A program made the translations under genes and the position numbers. From contig NZ_LN811356.1 of assembly GCF_001006805.1 (NCBI RefSeq), positions 207,314 to 271,313 on the forward strand: 64,000 bases of DNA, given 5' to 3'. Every line of letters begins with the position of its first letter. Positions within the stretch are counted from its first letter, which is position 1. The notes beneath the pieces were generated by a model. That model saw nothing but the letters and a program-made list of their open reading frames with translations. It was not told the DNA's origin and made no database searches. This document shows positions 40,468 to 49,293 of the stretch, in pieces. Origin of the DNA: Microvirga massiliensis. Its GTDB lineage: Bacteria; Pseudomonadota; Alphaproteobacteria; Rhizobiales; Beijerinckiaceae.

Positions 40468-41913
40468 TCAGCGCGAGCGGGCCAGCCAGGCGATCGAGTT
40501 CCCGCCATTCTCCGCGTGGCCGCCTCTGTCGCTCCGCTGCGCTGCGCCTCGCTTCATCGCGGGGTGGGCCTCTCCACGCGACGCATGGCTGTCGTTGCGA
40601 TGGCCGCCATTCGCCTTGTGCCGCCCATCGCGGGACTGTCTCTGCTGTGGAGCCTCGTTGTGCCTGGCGGATAGCTGCCTTTTGGACTGCTGCTTCTGAG
40701 GCTGCTGTGGCCGGCGCGCGTCGCGTCGCGGCTCACGCTCCACAGAGGGATTGCCCTGCTGCGGCTCGACAGCCACGAGATCCAATCCCGCGGGAGCCGG
40801 CATGACCGGAACCTTCAGCCGGGTGAGCTTCTCGATGTCGCGTAGATAGGCGCGCTCCTCGTCGTTGCAGAACGAGATCGCGATGCCGGCCGCCCCGGCG
40901 CGGGCCGTCCGGCCGATCCGGTGGACGTAGGATTCGGGAACATTCGGGAGCTCGAAATTGATGACGTGGGTCACGCCCTCGACGTCAATTCCGCGGGCCG
41001 CGATGTCCGTTGCGACGAGAACGCGGCAACCGCCGTCGCGGAACGCGCTCAGGGCTCGCTCGCGCTGGTTCTGAGACTTGTTGCCGTGGATCGCGGCAGC
41101 CTCGATGCCGGCTGCGAGAAGGTGGCGGACCACCCGGTCCGCGCCGTGCTTCGTGCGGGTGAACACGAGCGTGCGCTCGATGGCAGGATCCTGCAGGACG
41201 GCCTGGAGCAGTGCCTGCTTGCGGGCGGTCGGCACGAACAGGACGTGCTGGTCGACGCGCTCGGCCGTCGTGGCGACGGGTGTCACTGCGACCTTGACGG
41301 GATCCGTAAGGTACTCGTCCGCAAGGGCTGCGATGCTCTTCGGCATCGTGGCCGAGAAGAAGAGGCTCTGGCGCTTCGCCGGGATCAGCCGCACGATGCG
41401 CTTCAAATCGTGAATGAAGCCCAGATCCAGCATCTGGTCGGCTTCGTCGAGGACAAGGATCTCGAGCTCGCGCAGATCGAGGGACCGACGATCGACGAGA
41501 TCGAGAAGTCGGCCCGGCGTGGCGACGAGGATATCGACGCCGGACGCGAGCGCACGTTCCTGCCGGCCGATCGGCACGCCGCCGAAGACGACCGTAGTGG
41601 TAAGGCGCAGATTGCGCCCATAGGCGCAGAAGCTATCCGCGATTTGGCTCGCGAGCTCGCGCGTGGGGCTCAGGACGAGGACGCGGCAACGCTTCGGCTG
41701 ACGTGGCGCCGGCGCCTGAGCGAGGCGATGGAGAATGGGAAGCGCAAAGGCCGCCGTCTTGCCGGTGCCGGTCTGGGCGATCCCGAGGAGATCACGGCCC
41801 GCCATCGCGTCCGGGATCGCCTTGATCTGAATGGGAGTCGGAGTGGTATAGCCTTCGGTCGCGAGCGCCTTCTGAAGGGGCGCCACGAGGCCGAAATCGG
41901 AAAATGTCGTCAA
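40468..41913 (-). CDS. rhlE: DEAD-box ATP-dependent RNA helicase, RhlE type
   Basis: The 481-aa helicase begins 'TTFSDFGLVAPLQKALATEG' (Q-motif region) and has 'AQTGTGKTAAF' (motif I), 'PTRELASQI', 'VATPGRLLD', 'VLDEADQMLDLGF' (DEAD), 'FFSATMP' (SAT) and 'HRIGRTARAG' (motif VI). The C-terminal ~90 residues are rich in Gln, Arg, His and Asn and disordered, as in RhlE proteins that remodel RNA at low temperature or in the degradosome. The start is probably TTG at 41913, where family similarity begins; an in-frame GTG at 41976 would add 21 basic residues. Confidence 0.9.
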   Translation of the reverse strand: MTTFSDFGLVAPLQKALATEGYTTPTPIQIKAIPDAMAGRDLLGIAQTGTGKTAAFALPILHRLAQAPAPRQPKRCRVLVLSPTRELASQIADSFCAYGRNLRLTTTVVFGGVPIGRQERALASGVDILVATPGRLLDLVDRRSLDLRELEILVLDEADQMLDLGFIHDLKRIVRLIPAKRQSLFFSATMPKSIAALADEYLTDPVKVAVTPVATTAERVDQHVLFVPTARKQALLQAVLQDPAIERTLVFTRTKHGADRVVRHLLAAGIEAAAIHGNKSQNQRERALSAFRDGGCRVLVATDIAARGIDVEGVTHVINFELPNVPESYVHRIGRTARAGAAGIAISFCNDEERAYLRDIEKLTRLKVPVMPAPAGLDLVAVEPQQGNPSVEREPRRDARRPQQPQKQQSKRQLSARHNEAPQQRQSRDGRHKANGGHRNDSHASRGEAHPAMKRGAAQRSDRGGHAENGGNSIAWLARSR

Positions 41914-42457
41914 GGAATCTGTCTTTCGGGCAGATGTGAAGAACCGCGCTCTCGGGCGACGGCTCCGGGAGACCACCCGCGTGAACAGGGCTGTCAGGGT
42001 AGTGGGCGCTTGAAGATGAAGGCTGGACCAGTCTCGGCCGTCACGCCGCCTCGCTCACGAATCCGGTCTCGGACACGGGCGCCACGGGTGTGATATGCGG
42101 GCACCAAGTCCGGATGTCAATCTCCGGGCTTGCGCTGAGTTTAGAGCCTTCCCGCTGGGTCGCGCCGGTGGATTGCCCCGTCTCCGGCCCGCAATGACAG
42201 GGTGGAGTTGACATCCCCTCTCCGTCATTGCGCGCGAAGCGAAGCAATCCAGTTGCGCATGCCGAGACCGGTATGTCGATGCCGATATCGGAACGGTTTC
42301 GGCGAGAACTGCGTTTTCAGCACAAGATGGCTCGGAACGATGAGCACTGCGGACACATTAGCCGTCGGGCTCATGCACGTACCCCGTGCAATCACTAAGC
42401 CCGAGACTTCGTCGAGCTCGCTTGAGCATCGATCTTCACGTTCAGGAGGAAGTAAAC
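41914..42457. other. Intergenic region between rhlE and csbD
   Basis: No gene is visible. It holds one palindromic repeat of the family seen at 21106-21535 (about 42172-42252) and the EcfG-type promoter match at 42290-42315. The first ~100 bases should contain the rhlE promoter on the minus strand. Confidence 0.5.
42290..42315 (+). promoter_or_regulatory. EcfG-type promoter upstream of csbD
   Basis: GGAAC, a 17-bp spacer and CGTT match the EcfG consensus. The element lies about 140 bp before the csbD start. CsbD-family genes are common members of the general stress regulon in Alphaproteobacteria. Confidence 0.55.
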
Positions 42458-42649
42458 ATGGACCATGATCGTATCGAAGGTTCCTCGAAGACGCTGATGG
42501 GCCGCCTGAAGAGCTTCTTTGGAGGTATGATAGGCGATAGCAAAATGCAGGCCGAGGGAAAGATGGATCAGGCTGAGGGCAAGATTCAGAACGCCGTCGG
42601 CGGCGTGAAGGATAGCCTCCGCGAAGCAGGCGATCCGAACCGGCGTTGA
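42458..42649 (+). CDS. CsbD-family stress protein
   Basis: The 63-aa product is small and charged, with the CsbD pattern: 'MDHDRIEGSSKTLMGRLKSF', then 'GKMDQAEGKIQNAVGGVKDS'. The repeated G-x2-x-AEGK heptads are typical. CsbD-like proteins are strongly induced by general stress; their molecular role is unknown. The ATG at 42458 is set by a strong AGGAGG 8-9 nt upstream. An EcfG-type promoter lies 140 bp upstream. Confidence 0.88.
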   Translation: MDHDRIEGSSKTLMGRLKSFFGGMIGDSKMQAEGKMDQAEGKIQNAVGGVKDSLREAGDPNRR

Positions 42650-42758
42650 CGATAACTCATTTCGGAATAGAGAATTCGTCGAGACGCGGCCCATTCTGCG
42701 TCTTGACTTACATTAGATGCGAGGCGAAATCGCATATACATCGTGCATCCCGCACAGT

Positions 42759-42818
42759 TCCGATTGCCTGCACACGAGACGAGACTGGTCCGATTGCCTG
42801 CACACGAGACGAGACTGG
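42759..42818. repeat. Perfect tandem duplication, 2 x 30 bp
   Basis: A 30-bp unit starting TCCGATTGCCTGCACACGAG and ending ACGAGACTGG occurs twice head-to-tail (42759-42788 and 42789-42818) without a mismatch. It lies between csbD and the Hsp70-like gene, 60 bp before the latter's start. Probably a replication-slippage duplication; two copies without spacers are not a CRISPR. Confidence 0.9.
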
Positions 42819-42877
42819 CGCGTGGCGGCTCGTTCGGTTAATGGCGGCGGCTCGCCGCTGTACTCTTCGAGCCCGCC

Positions 42878-44194
42878 ATGCCGCCGCAATCTCCCGCCGA
42901 ACTCTCCATTGGAATCGATTTTGGCACGAGCAACACGGTAGTGGCTATCGCAGGGCCCGACGGCCCTGCAGAGGCGATCGTCTTCGACCACCACGGAACT
43001 GCGCTGCAGGTTTACGTAACGGCGCTGTGCTTCTGGGATGAGCGCCATGGCGCGTCACGGCGCACGCTCGTAGAGGGCGGTCCTTGGGCGGTGGACCAGT
43101 TTCTCGATGGCCGCTCGGCGCATCGCTTCATCCAGTCTTTCAAGACTTTCGCAGCCAGTGCCAGCTTTCAGGAAACCCGGATTTTCCGTGAACGCTATCG
43201 GTTCGAGGATCTGCTGGCAGCCTTCCTGAGAACTCTCACGCGGCATGCCAGCCGGAGCTTGGATCTTTCGACCGGCAAGATCGTGATCGGCCGGCCTGTG
43301 CGCTTCGCAGGGAACAAGCCGGACGAACAACTCGCCATGGAGCGGTATCGCGCGGCGTTTTCCCGGCTGGGCGTCCAGGATGCGTCATATGTCTACGAGC
43401 CCGTCGGAGCGGCGTTCTTCTACGCATGTCAGCTCGATCGCGACGCGACGGTGCTGGTCGCGGATTTCGGCGGTGGTACGAGCGATTTCTCGATCCTGCG
43501 GTTCACCCGGTCCGGCGGGCAGGTCCGCGCCGAACCGCTCGGACAGGCCGGGATCGGGATTGCCGGAGATGCTTTCGACTACCGGATCGTCGATCACGTC
43601 GTGTCGCCACGCCTCGGCAAGGGCGGCCGGTACCGCTCGCTCGACAAGGTGCTGACGATTCCAAACCATTACTATGCGAATTTTGCTCGCTGGAATCAGC
43701 TCGCGATGATGAAGGGCAGTGGGGACCTGAAGGAGTTGCATGCACTCGTGCGGGTTGCGCTCGCTCCCGAGCCCCTCCGCAAATTCATCGACATCATCGA
43801 ATATGATCTCGGCTTTGCGCTGTATCGCGCCGTCTCGAGCGCGAAGTTGGCGCTCTCGATGCAGCCCGAGGTCGAGTTCCGGTTCGAGGGGGAGGGGGTC
43901 GAGATCGCGGCAACCATCACCCGCAAGGAGTTCGAGTCATGGATCGCCGGCGACATTGCGCGCCTCGCTACAACACTCGACGAGGCGCTGGAGACCGCAG
44001 CTGTCGCAGCCGGTGACATCGACCGGATCTTTCTGACCGGCGGCACATCGTTCGTCCCGGCCGTGCAGCGCCTTTTTGTGGATCGTTTCGGCGCGGAGAG
44101 GATCACCTCCGCTGATCAGTTCGAGTCGATCGCCTTAGGGCTTGCCCTGATCGGTCAATCTCCCGATTCGAAGCGATGGTCGGTCCGCCACTGA
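42878..44194 (+). CDS. Hsp70-family ATPase without substrate-binding domain (YegD-like)
   Basis: The 438-aa product has the actin/Hsp70 nucleotide-binding fold: phosphate-1 'IGIDFGTSNTVVAIA' at the N-terminus, phosphate-2 'VLVADFGGGTSDFSILRF' and the adenosine motif 'IFLTGGTSFVPAVQRLF'. It ends after the ATPase domain, so the peptide-binding beta-sandwich of DnaK is missing. E. coli YegD has the same layout. The function is unsettled, possibly a specialised chaperone. It is convergent with the phosphonate transporter operon, only 59 bp away. Confidence 0.85.
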   Translation: MPPQSPAELSIGIDFGTSNTVVAIAGPDGPAEAIVFDHHGTALQVYVTALCFWDERHGASRRTLVEGGPWAVDQFLDGRSAHRFIQSFKTFAASASFQETRIFRERYRFEDLLAAFLRTLTRHASRSLDLSTGKIVIGRPVRFAGNKPDEQLAMERYRAAFSRLGVQDASYVYEPVGAAFFYACQLDRDATVLVADFGGGTSDFSILRFTRSGGQVRAEPLGQAGIGIAGDAFDYRIVDHVVSPRLGKGGRYRSLDKVLTIPNHYYANFARWNQLAMMKGSGDLKELHALVRVALAPEPLRKFIDIIEYDLGFALYRAVSSAKLALSMQPEVEFRFEGEGVEIAATITRKEFESWIAGDIARLATTLDEALETAAVAAGDIDRIFLTGGTSFVPAVQRLFVDRFGAERITSADQFESIALGLALIGQSPDSKRWSVRH

Positions 44195-44253
44195 ATGCAG
44201 ACCTGACCACTGGCGGGCATTCACCGGAATTCCTGCCGCAAGTCTCGCCGAGA

Positions 44254-45060
44254 TCAGATCACCCGCCCTCGAATATAAGTGACCACCGCTTCGGTGACGA
44301 GGACCACTGCGAAGATCGTGAGGAGCACGACCGCGACCTGGTCCCAGTAGAGCAGGTTCAAGGCGGTATCGAGAGCGACGCCGATGCCGCCGGCACCGAC
44401 CAGGCCGAGGATCGCCGACTCGCGGATGTTGATGTCCCACCGGAAGAGGGCGATTGACCAGAAGCTCGGACGGACCTGCGGCCAGTATCCCAGAATAATC
44501 GTCGACATCCGAGGCGCCCCCGCCGCGGTCAGGGCCTCGATCGACCCGCGATTGGCTTCCTCGAGCGCCTCGGCGAAGAGCTTCCCCGTGAACCCGATCG
44601 AGCGGAACGCGATGGCGAGCGTTCCCGCCAGCGGTCCGGGGCCGAAAACGGCCACGAAGAGCAACGCCCAGATGAGCGAATTCACCGAGCGCGACGTCAC
44701 GAAGATGAACTTCGCGAAGAGGTTCAAGCCGGCATTGGGGGTGACATTGCGGGCTGCCATGAGGCCGACCGGAAGCGCCATCGCGAGCGCGAGGATCGTC
44801 CCGAGAGTCGCGATGTGGAACGTCTCGATCAGTGCGTCGAGCGTGGGGCGGAAATAGTCCAGATCCAGGGGCCACATGCGCCCGAACAGATCTGCAACCT
44901 GCTCGGGCGCATCGTAGAGGAACTCCGGGATGATCTCGATCGTCCGGAGCGACACGATGACGGCGACTGCGGTGAAGAGATAGAAACCGTAGCGCGCCAG
45001 GCGCTGGAGCGGCGTATAGCGACGCCACTGGCGGTCGAGGCGAAGAGCGACGGTGCTCAC
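44254..45060 (-). CDS. phnE: Phosphonate-type ABC transporter permease PhnE (second copy)
   Basis: The 268-aa permease has about six membrane helices and the PhnE motifs 'FHIATLGTILALAMALPVGL', 'FVTSRSVNSLIWALLFV' and an EAA loop 'EALEEANRGSIEALTAAGAP' that contacts the ATPase. It forms a heterodimeric channel with the other PhnE encoded just upstream. Its start overlaps the stop of that gene by 4 bp. The specific ligand, phosphonate, phosphite or phosphate ester, cannot be told from sequence. Confidence 0.9.
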   Translation of the reverse strand: MSTVALRLDRQWRRYTPLQRLARYGFYLFTAVAVIVSLRTIEIIPEFLYDAPEQVADLFGRMWPLDLDYFRPTLDALIETFHIATLGTILALAMALPVGLMAARNVTPNAGLNLFAKFIFVTSRSVNSLIWALLFVAVFGPGPLAGTLAIAFRSIGFTGKLFAEALEEANRGSIEALTAAGAPRMSTIILGYWPQVRPSFWSIALFRWDINIRESAILGLVGAGGIGVALDTALNLLYWDQVAVVLLTIFAVVLVTEAVVTYIRGRVI

Positions 45061-45845
45061 TGGAAGACCTTACGGGCCCAGCCGGACACGATCTCGGCCA
45101 GCATGATGATGGCAACGATCACGATCAGGATCGCGAGCACGAAGTCGTAGTCGAAGCGCTGATAGGCGGTGAACAGGGTCGCTCCGATCCCGCCGCCACC
45201 GACGATGCCGACCATCGTGGAGTTCCTGAGATTCGAGTCGAGCTGGTAGGTCGAGAAGCCGATGAAGCGCGGGAGCACCTGCGGCTGCACGCCCATGATG
45301 AGGATGCCGAGAAAACCGGCACCCGTCGCTCGCACGGCTTCCACCTGCTTCAGTGAGATTTCCTCGATCGCTTCTGCGAAGAGCTTCGAGATGAATCCGA
45401 TCGAGCCGACTATCAAAGCCATGACCCCAGCGAGCGCGCCGAATCCGATGGCTTTCACGAACAGGATCGCGACGATGATCGGATGAAAGGAGCGGCACAG
45501 GGCGATGAACAGGCGCGTCGGCCAGGTCACCCAGGGCGGCATGAGATTGCGCGCTGCCAGGAAGCCGATCGGCAGTGAGAGGATCACGCCGAAGAAGGTT
45601 GCGATCACGGCGATCTGGAGGCTTTCCACGATTCCGTCGACGAGGAGCTGCCAACGCTCGAAGGTCGGCGGGAACATCCGGCTCAGCAAACGGCCGCCGT
45701 GGTCGAGACCGACGACGAAGCGCTCCCAGGTGAAGCCGAGGCGCGAGCCCGCGTAGACGACATAGGCCGCAAGGAGAAGCCAGCCGATCCGCGCCGCCCA
45801 GTTGGACTCGAACGGGCGTCGGGCTGCGTGCGGGGTGTTGCTCAT
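45057..45845 (-). CDS. phnE: Phosphonate-type ABC transporter permease PhnE (first copy)
   Basis: The 262-aa permease has 'LQIAVIATFFGVILSLPIGF', 'LFIALCRSFHPIIVAILFVKA' and an EAA loop 'EAIEEISLKQVEAVRATGAG'. It resembles the second copy but is clearly diverged, so the pair is an old duplication rather than a recent one. It overlaps both neighbours by 4 bp (phnC upstream, second phnE downstream), as in tightly coupled phnDCEE operons. Confidence 0.9.
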   Translation of the reverse strand: MSNTPHAARRPFESNWAARIGWLLLAAYVVYAGSRLGFTWERFVVGLDHGGRLLSRMFPPTFERWQLLVDGIVESLQIAVIATFFGVILSLPIGFLAARNLMPPWVTWPTRLFIALCRSFHPIIVAILFVKAIGFGALAGVMALIVGSIGFISKLFAEAIEEISLKQVEAVRATGAGFLGILIMGVQPQVLPRFIGFSTYQLDSNLRNSTMVGIVGGGGIGATLFTAYQRFDYDFVLAILIVIVAIIMLAEIVSGWARKVFQ

Positions 45846-46648
45846 TCCAGCCAGCTCTCCCCGCCATAGATGCGTTTCAGATGCGCGTCCTCGAGCCCGT
45901 CGGGCGATCCGTCATAGACGATCTCGCCGCCAGCCATGCCGATGATCCGCCCTGCGAAGCGCTTCGCGAGCTCGACGTTGTGGATGTTGACGACAACCGG
46001 TATGTCGCGCTCGCCGGCGAGCCGCGCGAGAATCTCCATGATCTCAACGGAAGTCTTGGGATCGAGAGAGGATGTCGGCTCATCCGCGAGGATCAGGTCC
46101 GGGTCCTGCATGATCGCTCGGGCGATTCCGACGCGCTGACGCTGCCCGCCCGACAGGGCATCGGCCCGCCGTGTTGCGAAACCGGATAGACCAACCGCAT
46201 CCAGCAGCTCGAACGCGCGGTCGATATCGGTCTGTGGAAAGAGCCGGAGCCATGCCCGCCACACCGGCACGTAGCCGAGGCGTCCGCACAGGAGATTCTC
46301 CATGACCGTCAGACGCTCGACGAGATTGTACTCCTGAAACACCATCCCGATTCGACGACGTGCATCGCGCAACGCCCCACCGGATAGTTTTGCGAGATCC
46401 TTGCCACGGAACAGGATCTCGCCCGCCGTTGGTTCGACGAGACGATTGATGCAGCGGATGAGCGTGCTCTTGCCCGTGCCCGAGGGACCGATGATCGCGG
46501 TGACGCCCTGCCCGGGAATGACCAGATCGATGTTCTTGAGGACCGGAACGCCTGGCCGATACTCCTTGCGGAGCTTTCGGATGGTAAGAGAGCGAGGCTC
46601 GACCCCGCTCTCCATGGACGCTGCGGCCACTTGCGTACCCGCGTTCAT
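45842..46648 (-). CDS. phnC: Phosphonate-type ABC transporter ATPase PhnC
   Basis: The 268-aa ATPase has Walker A 'GPSGTGKSTLIRCINRL', the Q-loop in 'GMVFQEYNLVERLTVMENLL', signature 'LSGGQRQRVGIARA' and Walker B 'LILADEPTSSLDP'. 'MVFQEYNLVERLTVMENLLCG' is characteristic of PhnC. It energises uptake through the two PhnE subunits. Its start codon overlaps the phnD stop, and it overlaps phnE by 4 bp. Confidence 0.92.
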   Translation of the reverse strand: MNAGTQVAAASMESGVEPRSLTIRKLRKEYRPGVPVLKNIDLVIPGQGVTAIIGPSGTGKSTLIRCINRLVEPTAGEILFRGKDLAKLSGGALRDARRRIGMVFQEYNLVERLTVMENLLCGRLGYVPVWRAWLRLFPQTDIDRAFELLDAVGLSGFATRRADALSGGQRQRVGIARAIMQDPDLILADEPTSSLDPKTSVEIMEILARLAGERDIPVVVNIHNVELAKRFAGRIIGMAGGEIVYDGSPDGLEDAHLKRIYGGESWLE

Positions 46649-47682
46649 CAGGGCTTCTTCGCTTCGCCGGCCTTCTTGCGCGCCGCCTCCGCTTCGCGGG
46701 CAGCCTCCTTCTCGTAGGCAGCCTTATTATATGGCGTGCCGGACTCCTCGGCGACGCGCCGGACGACGGCCCAATCCTTCTTGTAGGTGATCGGGAAGAA
46801 GCGATCGTCGCCGTTGAACTCCTTCGTCATCTCCGGTGTGAAGCGGAAATCGTAGAAGCACTTCTTCACCTTCTCGGCGAGTTCCGGCTTCAGATCATGG
46901 GCGTGGGCGAAGGACGAGGTCGGAAACACCTCGCTCTTGTAGATCACGCGGAAATCGTCCGCCTTGACGGTGCCGCGCGTGATCATCCGCGAGAAGACGT
47001 CGGACGCTACCGGAGCGGCATCGTAATCGCCCGCCTCGACGCCGAGTACCGACTTGTCGTGCCCTCCGGAGAAGACGGGCTGATAATCCTCACCGGGCTT
47101 CAGCCCCTCCTCGGGGAAGAGCACCTGCGGGGCGAGGTTCCCGGAGTTCGAGGACGGCGAGGTGTGAGCAACCTTCTTGCCCTTGAGGTCGGCCAGCTTC
47201 TGATAGGGGCTGTCCTTCTTGACGATCATGAATAGCTGATAGCCTCGGACCTGCTCCGCGGTTCCTTTGGCCGCGAAAGGCACCGCGCCCGCCATGTTGA
47301 CGGCGAAGCCCGTCGGCCCGGTCGAGAATCCGGCAACGTGCAGGCGGCCCGAGCGCATCGCCTCGATCTCCGCGGAGTTCGACTGGACCGGGTAATAGAC
47401 CACCCGCTTGCCCGTGCAGGTCGAGAGATAATCGGTAAAGGGCTTGAAGATGTTCTGGTAGACGGCCGGATCTTCCACGGGCGTGTAGGCGAAGACGAGG
47501 GCCGACGGATCCCGATGGCGTGACGCATCGGCCGGCGCGTCCGCTACGAGATCACCGTCGGCATCGCAGTACATGTCATCGAGCTGGCCACGGTTCGTGC
47601 AGGCTGCCTCGGCAAGGGCCGGAGTATGGGCCCAGGCGATGGAGCCCGCCCCGACTGCCGCAAGCAGAAGTGCTCTGATCAT
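46648..47682 (-). CDS. phnD: Phosphonate/phosphite-type periplasmic binding protein PhnD
   Basis: The 344-aa product has a signal peptide (about 1-24, ending 'PALAEA') and a PhnD-like (type 2 periplasmic binding) domain with 'FAYTPVEDPAVYQNIFKPF', 'VYYPVQSNSAEIEAMRSGR' and 'KKVAHTSPSSNSGNLAP'. The last is the oxyanion-binding Ser/Thr loop of PhnD proteins. Just after the signal comes 'YCDADGDLVADAP', a Cys- and Asp-rich segment seen in a subfamily distinct from E. coli PhnD. The C-terminus is a Lys/Ala/Glu-rich helix of ~30 residues. GGGAGG lies about 9 nt before the ATG. It leads the phnDCEE operon. No C-P lyase genes are in the window. Confidence 0.88.
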   Translation of the reverse strand: MIRALLLAAVGAGSIAWAHTPALAEAACTNRGQLDDMYCDADGDLVADAPADASRHRDPSALVFAYTPVEDPAVYQNIFKPFTDYLSTCTGKRVVYYPVQSNSAEIEAMRSGRLHVAGFSTGPTGFAVNMAGAVPFAAKGTAEQVRGYQLFMIVKKDSPYQKLADLKGKKVAHTSPSSNSGNLAPQVLFPEEGLKPGEDYQPVFSGGHDKSVLGVEAGDYDAAPVASDVFSRMITRGTVKADDFRVIYKSEVFPTSSFAHAHDLKPELAEKVKKCFYDFRFTPEMTKEFNGDDRFFPITYKKDWAVVRRVAEESGTPYNKAAYEKEAAREAEAARKKAGEAKKP

Positions 47683-47716
47683 CAATGTTTCCTCCCTGTT
47701 CACCATCATATGGTTT

Positions 47717-47738
47717 CCCGGAAGGCGGTGCTTCCGGG
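47717..47738. other. Perfect hairpin in the phnD leader
   Basis: CCCGGAAG and CTTCCGGG form 8-bp arms around a 6-nt loop, 35 bp upstream of the phnD start. It could be an RNA element, an operator, or the end of a short divergent transcript. Confidence 0.4.
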
Positions 47739-47871
47739 TCTGGCTGCCTTGTGACCGTAGCCGGCAAACGGGTGGCTTGCAAAGACCATGCGGGAGACCA
47801 AGGGACCGGACATGTGGATGAGCCGAAGGCAAGGGCGCGTGCGGATTGCCGTCGCAGACGGGGCCACCTAA

Positions 47872-47895
47872 CGTGTTTGGGTCAAACTAAACACG
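47872..47895. promoter_or_regulatory. Inverted repeat touching the ribosome binding site of the plus-strand transporter operon
   Basis: CGTGTTT and AAACACG (10-bp spacer, itself holding GTTT/AAAC) end one base before the GGAGGA ribosome binding site of the gene starting at 47905. It could be an operator or an RNA hairpin that limits translation. Confidence 0.4.
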
Positions 47896-47904
47896 GAGGA
47901 AACC

Positions 47905-49233
47905 ATGGTTCGCCCACTCGGTGCACTCGCGGCGCTCGCCGCCGCGACGCTGCTCGCCGGCGTGAGCTTCGCCCAAGCCCAATCAGGCAAGGTCACGATC
48001 GTCACGTCGTATTCGAAGGATGTCACGGATCCGTTCAAGAAGGCTTTCGAGAAGGCTCATCCCGGCACGACGCTCGAGGTCCAGAACCGGAACACGAATG
48101 CCGGGGTGAAGTATATCGAAGAGACCAAGTCCAACCCGCAAACCGATTTGTTCTGGGCTTCGGCGCCGGATGCGTTCGAGGTGCTCAAGGGAAAATCCCT
48201 TCTCCAGAAGTATCAGCCCAAGGCAACCGGAATTCCCGAAAAGATCGGAGCCTTCCCGATCAATGACCGCGACGGCACCTATTTCGGCTTCGCGGCATCC
48301 GGTTACGGCGTCATGTGGAATGAGCGCTACGTGAAGGCCAACAAGCTCCCGGAGCCGAAGGATTGGTCCGATCTCGCGCAAGCTCCTTATTATGATCATG
48401 TCGCGATCGCTGCTCCAGCACGCTCGGGCACCACGCACCTGACCATCGAGACCATTCTTCAAGGCGAGGGTTGGGATCAGGGATGGCGTACCATCAAGGA
48501 GATGGGCGGCAATTTCCGCCAGATCACCGAGCGTTCGTTCGGCGTTCCCGATGCCGTCAATTCCGGTCAGGTCGGCTACGGCATCGTGATCGACTTCTTC
48601 GCCTTCTCGGCGCAGGCCTCGGGCTTTCCGGTGAAGTTCGTCTACCCGAGCGTCACGACGATTGTGCCGGCGAACGTTGCCATCGTGGCCGATGCACCCA
48701 ACAGGGCCGGGGCCGAAGCCTTCATCGAGTTCCTCCTGTCGCCAGAGGGTCAGGAGGTGCTCCTGGAGCCGAGCATCCGCCGTCTCCCGATCAATCCGGC
48801 CGTCTACGCCAAGGCGCCGGCGGATTATCCGAACCCGTTCAAGGACCCGTCTCTCGGGGCTCGCGTCAAGTTCGATGTCGATGTCTCGGAAAAGCGCACG
48901 GCCGTCGTCGATGCGCTGTTCGACCAACTCGTCACTTTCCAGCTCGATTCCCTCAAGGAGGCCACGAAGGCCGTTCACGAGGCGGAGGCGGCGCTGGCCA
49001 AGAAGGACAACGCTCAGGCGCGGACTCTCGTGAAGGAGGCTCGCGATCTCATCGCGGCGATGCCGCTGAACGAGACGCAGGCCTCCTCGCCGGAGATCGC
49101 CGGGGCCTTCACGGGAGCGAAAGAGAAGGGAGCTCGCCAGGCCGAGCTAGAGGCCCAGTGGGCGAGCTTCGCCAAGGAGCGCTATGCCCAGGCGCAGGCG
49201 AAAGCCGAAGAGGCGATGAAGCTCGCGCGGTGA
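47905..49233 (+). CDS. Ferric iron/2-aminoethylphosphonate-type ABC substrate-binding protein
   Basis: The 442-aa product has a signal peptide (about 1-25, ending 'FAQAQ') and a type 2 binding domain (about 27-335) of the FbpA/PhnS/PotD group: 'VTIVTSYSKDVTDPFKKAFE', 'QTDLFWASAPDAFEVLKG', 'GVMWNERYVKANKLPEPKDW'. It lacks the paired Tyr iron ligands expected of a true FbpA, which favours a phosphonate or phosphate-ester ligand. This is inference. A C-terminal extension of ~100 residues, rich in Ala, Lys and Glu and predicted helical, follows (about 340-442); most relatives end near residue 340. A fused permease and an ATPase gene follow on the same strand. It is divergent from phnDCEE. Confidence 0.82.
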   Translation: MVRPLGALAALAAATLLAGVSFAQAQSGKVTIVTSYSKDVTDPFKKAFEKAHPGTTLEVQNRNTNAGVKYIEETKSNPQTDLFWASAPDAFEVLKGKSLLQKYQPKATGIPEKIGAFPINDRDGTYFGFAASGYGVMWNERYVKANKLPEPKDWSDLAQAPYYDHVAIAAPARSGTTHLTIETILQGEGWDQGWRTIKEMGGNFRQITERSFGVPDAVNSGQVGYGIVIDFFAFSAQASGFPVKFVYPSVTTIVPANVAIVADAPNRAGAEAFIEFLLSPEGQEVLLEPSIRRLPINPAVYAKAPADYPNPFKDPSLGARVKFDVDVSEKRTAVVDALFDQLVTFQLDSLKEATKAVHEAEAALAKKDNAQARTLVKEARDLIAAMPLNETQASSPEIAGAFTGAKEKGARQAELEAQWASFAKERYAQAQAKAEEAMKLAR

Positions 49234-49293
49234 GGTCGAGGGGCGGCTGCCTGCCGCCCCTCATCGCCAACATTCAGTCGGAGGAGGGCGCCC

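Noticed and set aside
42759..42818. Possible CRISPR array
   Set aside because: Two adjacent copies without spacers and no cas genes nearby; a simple tandem duplication.
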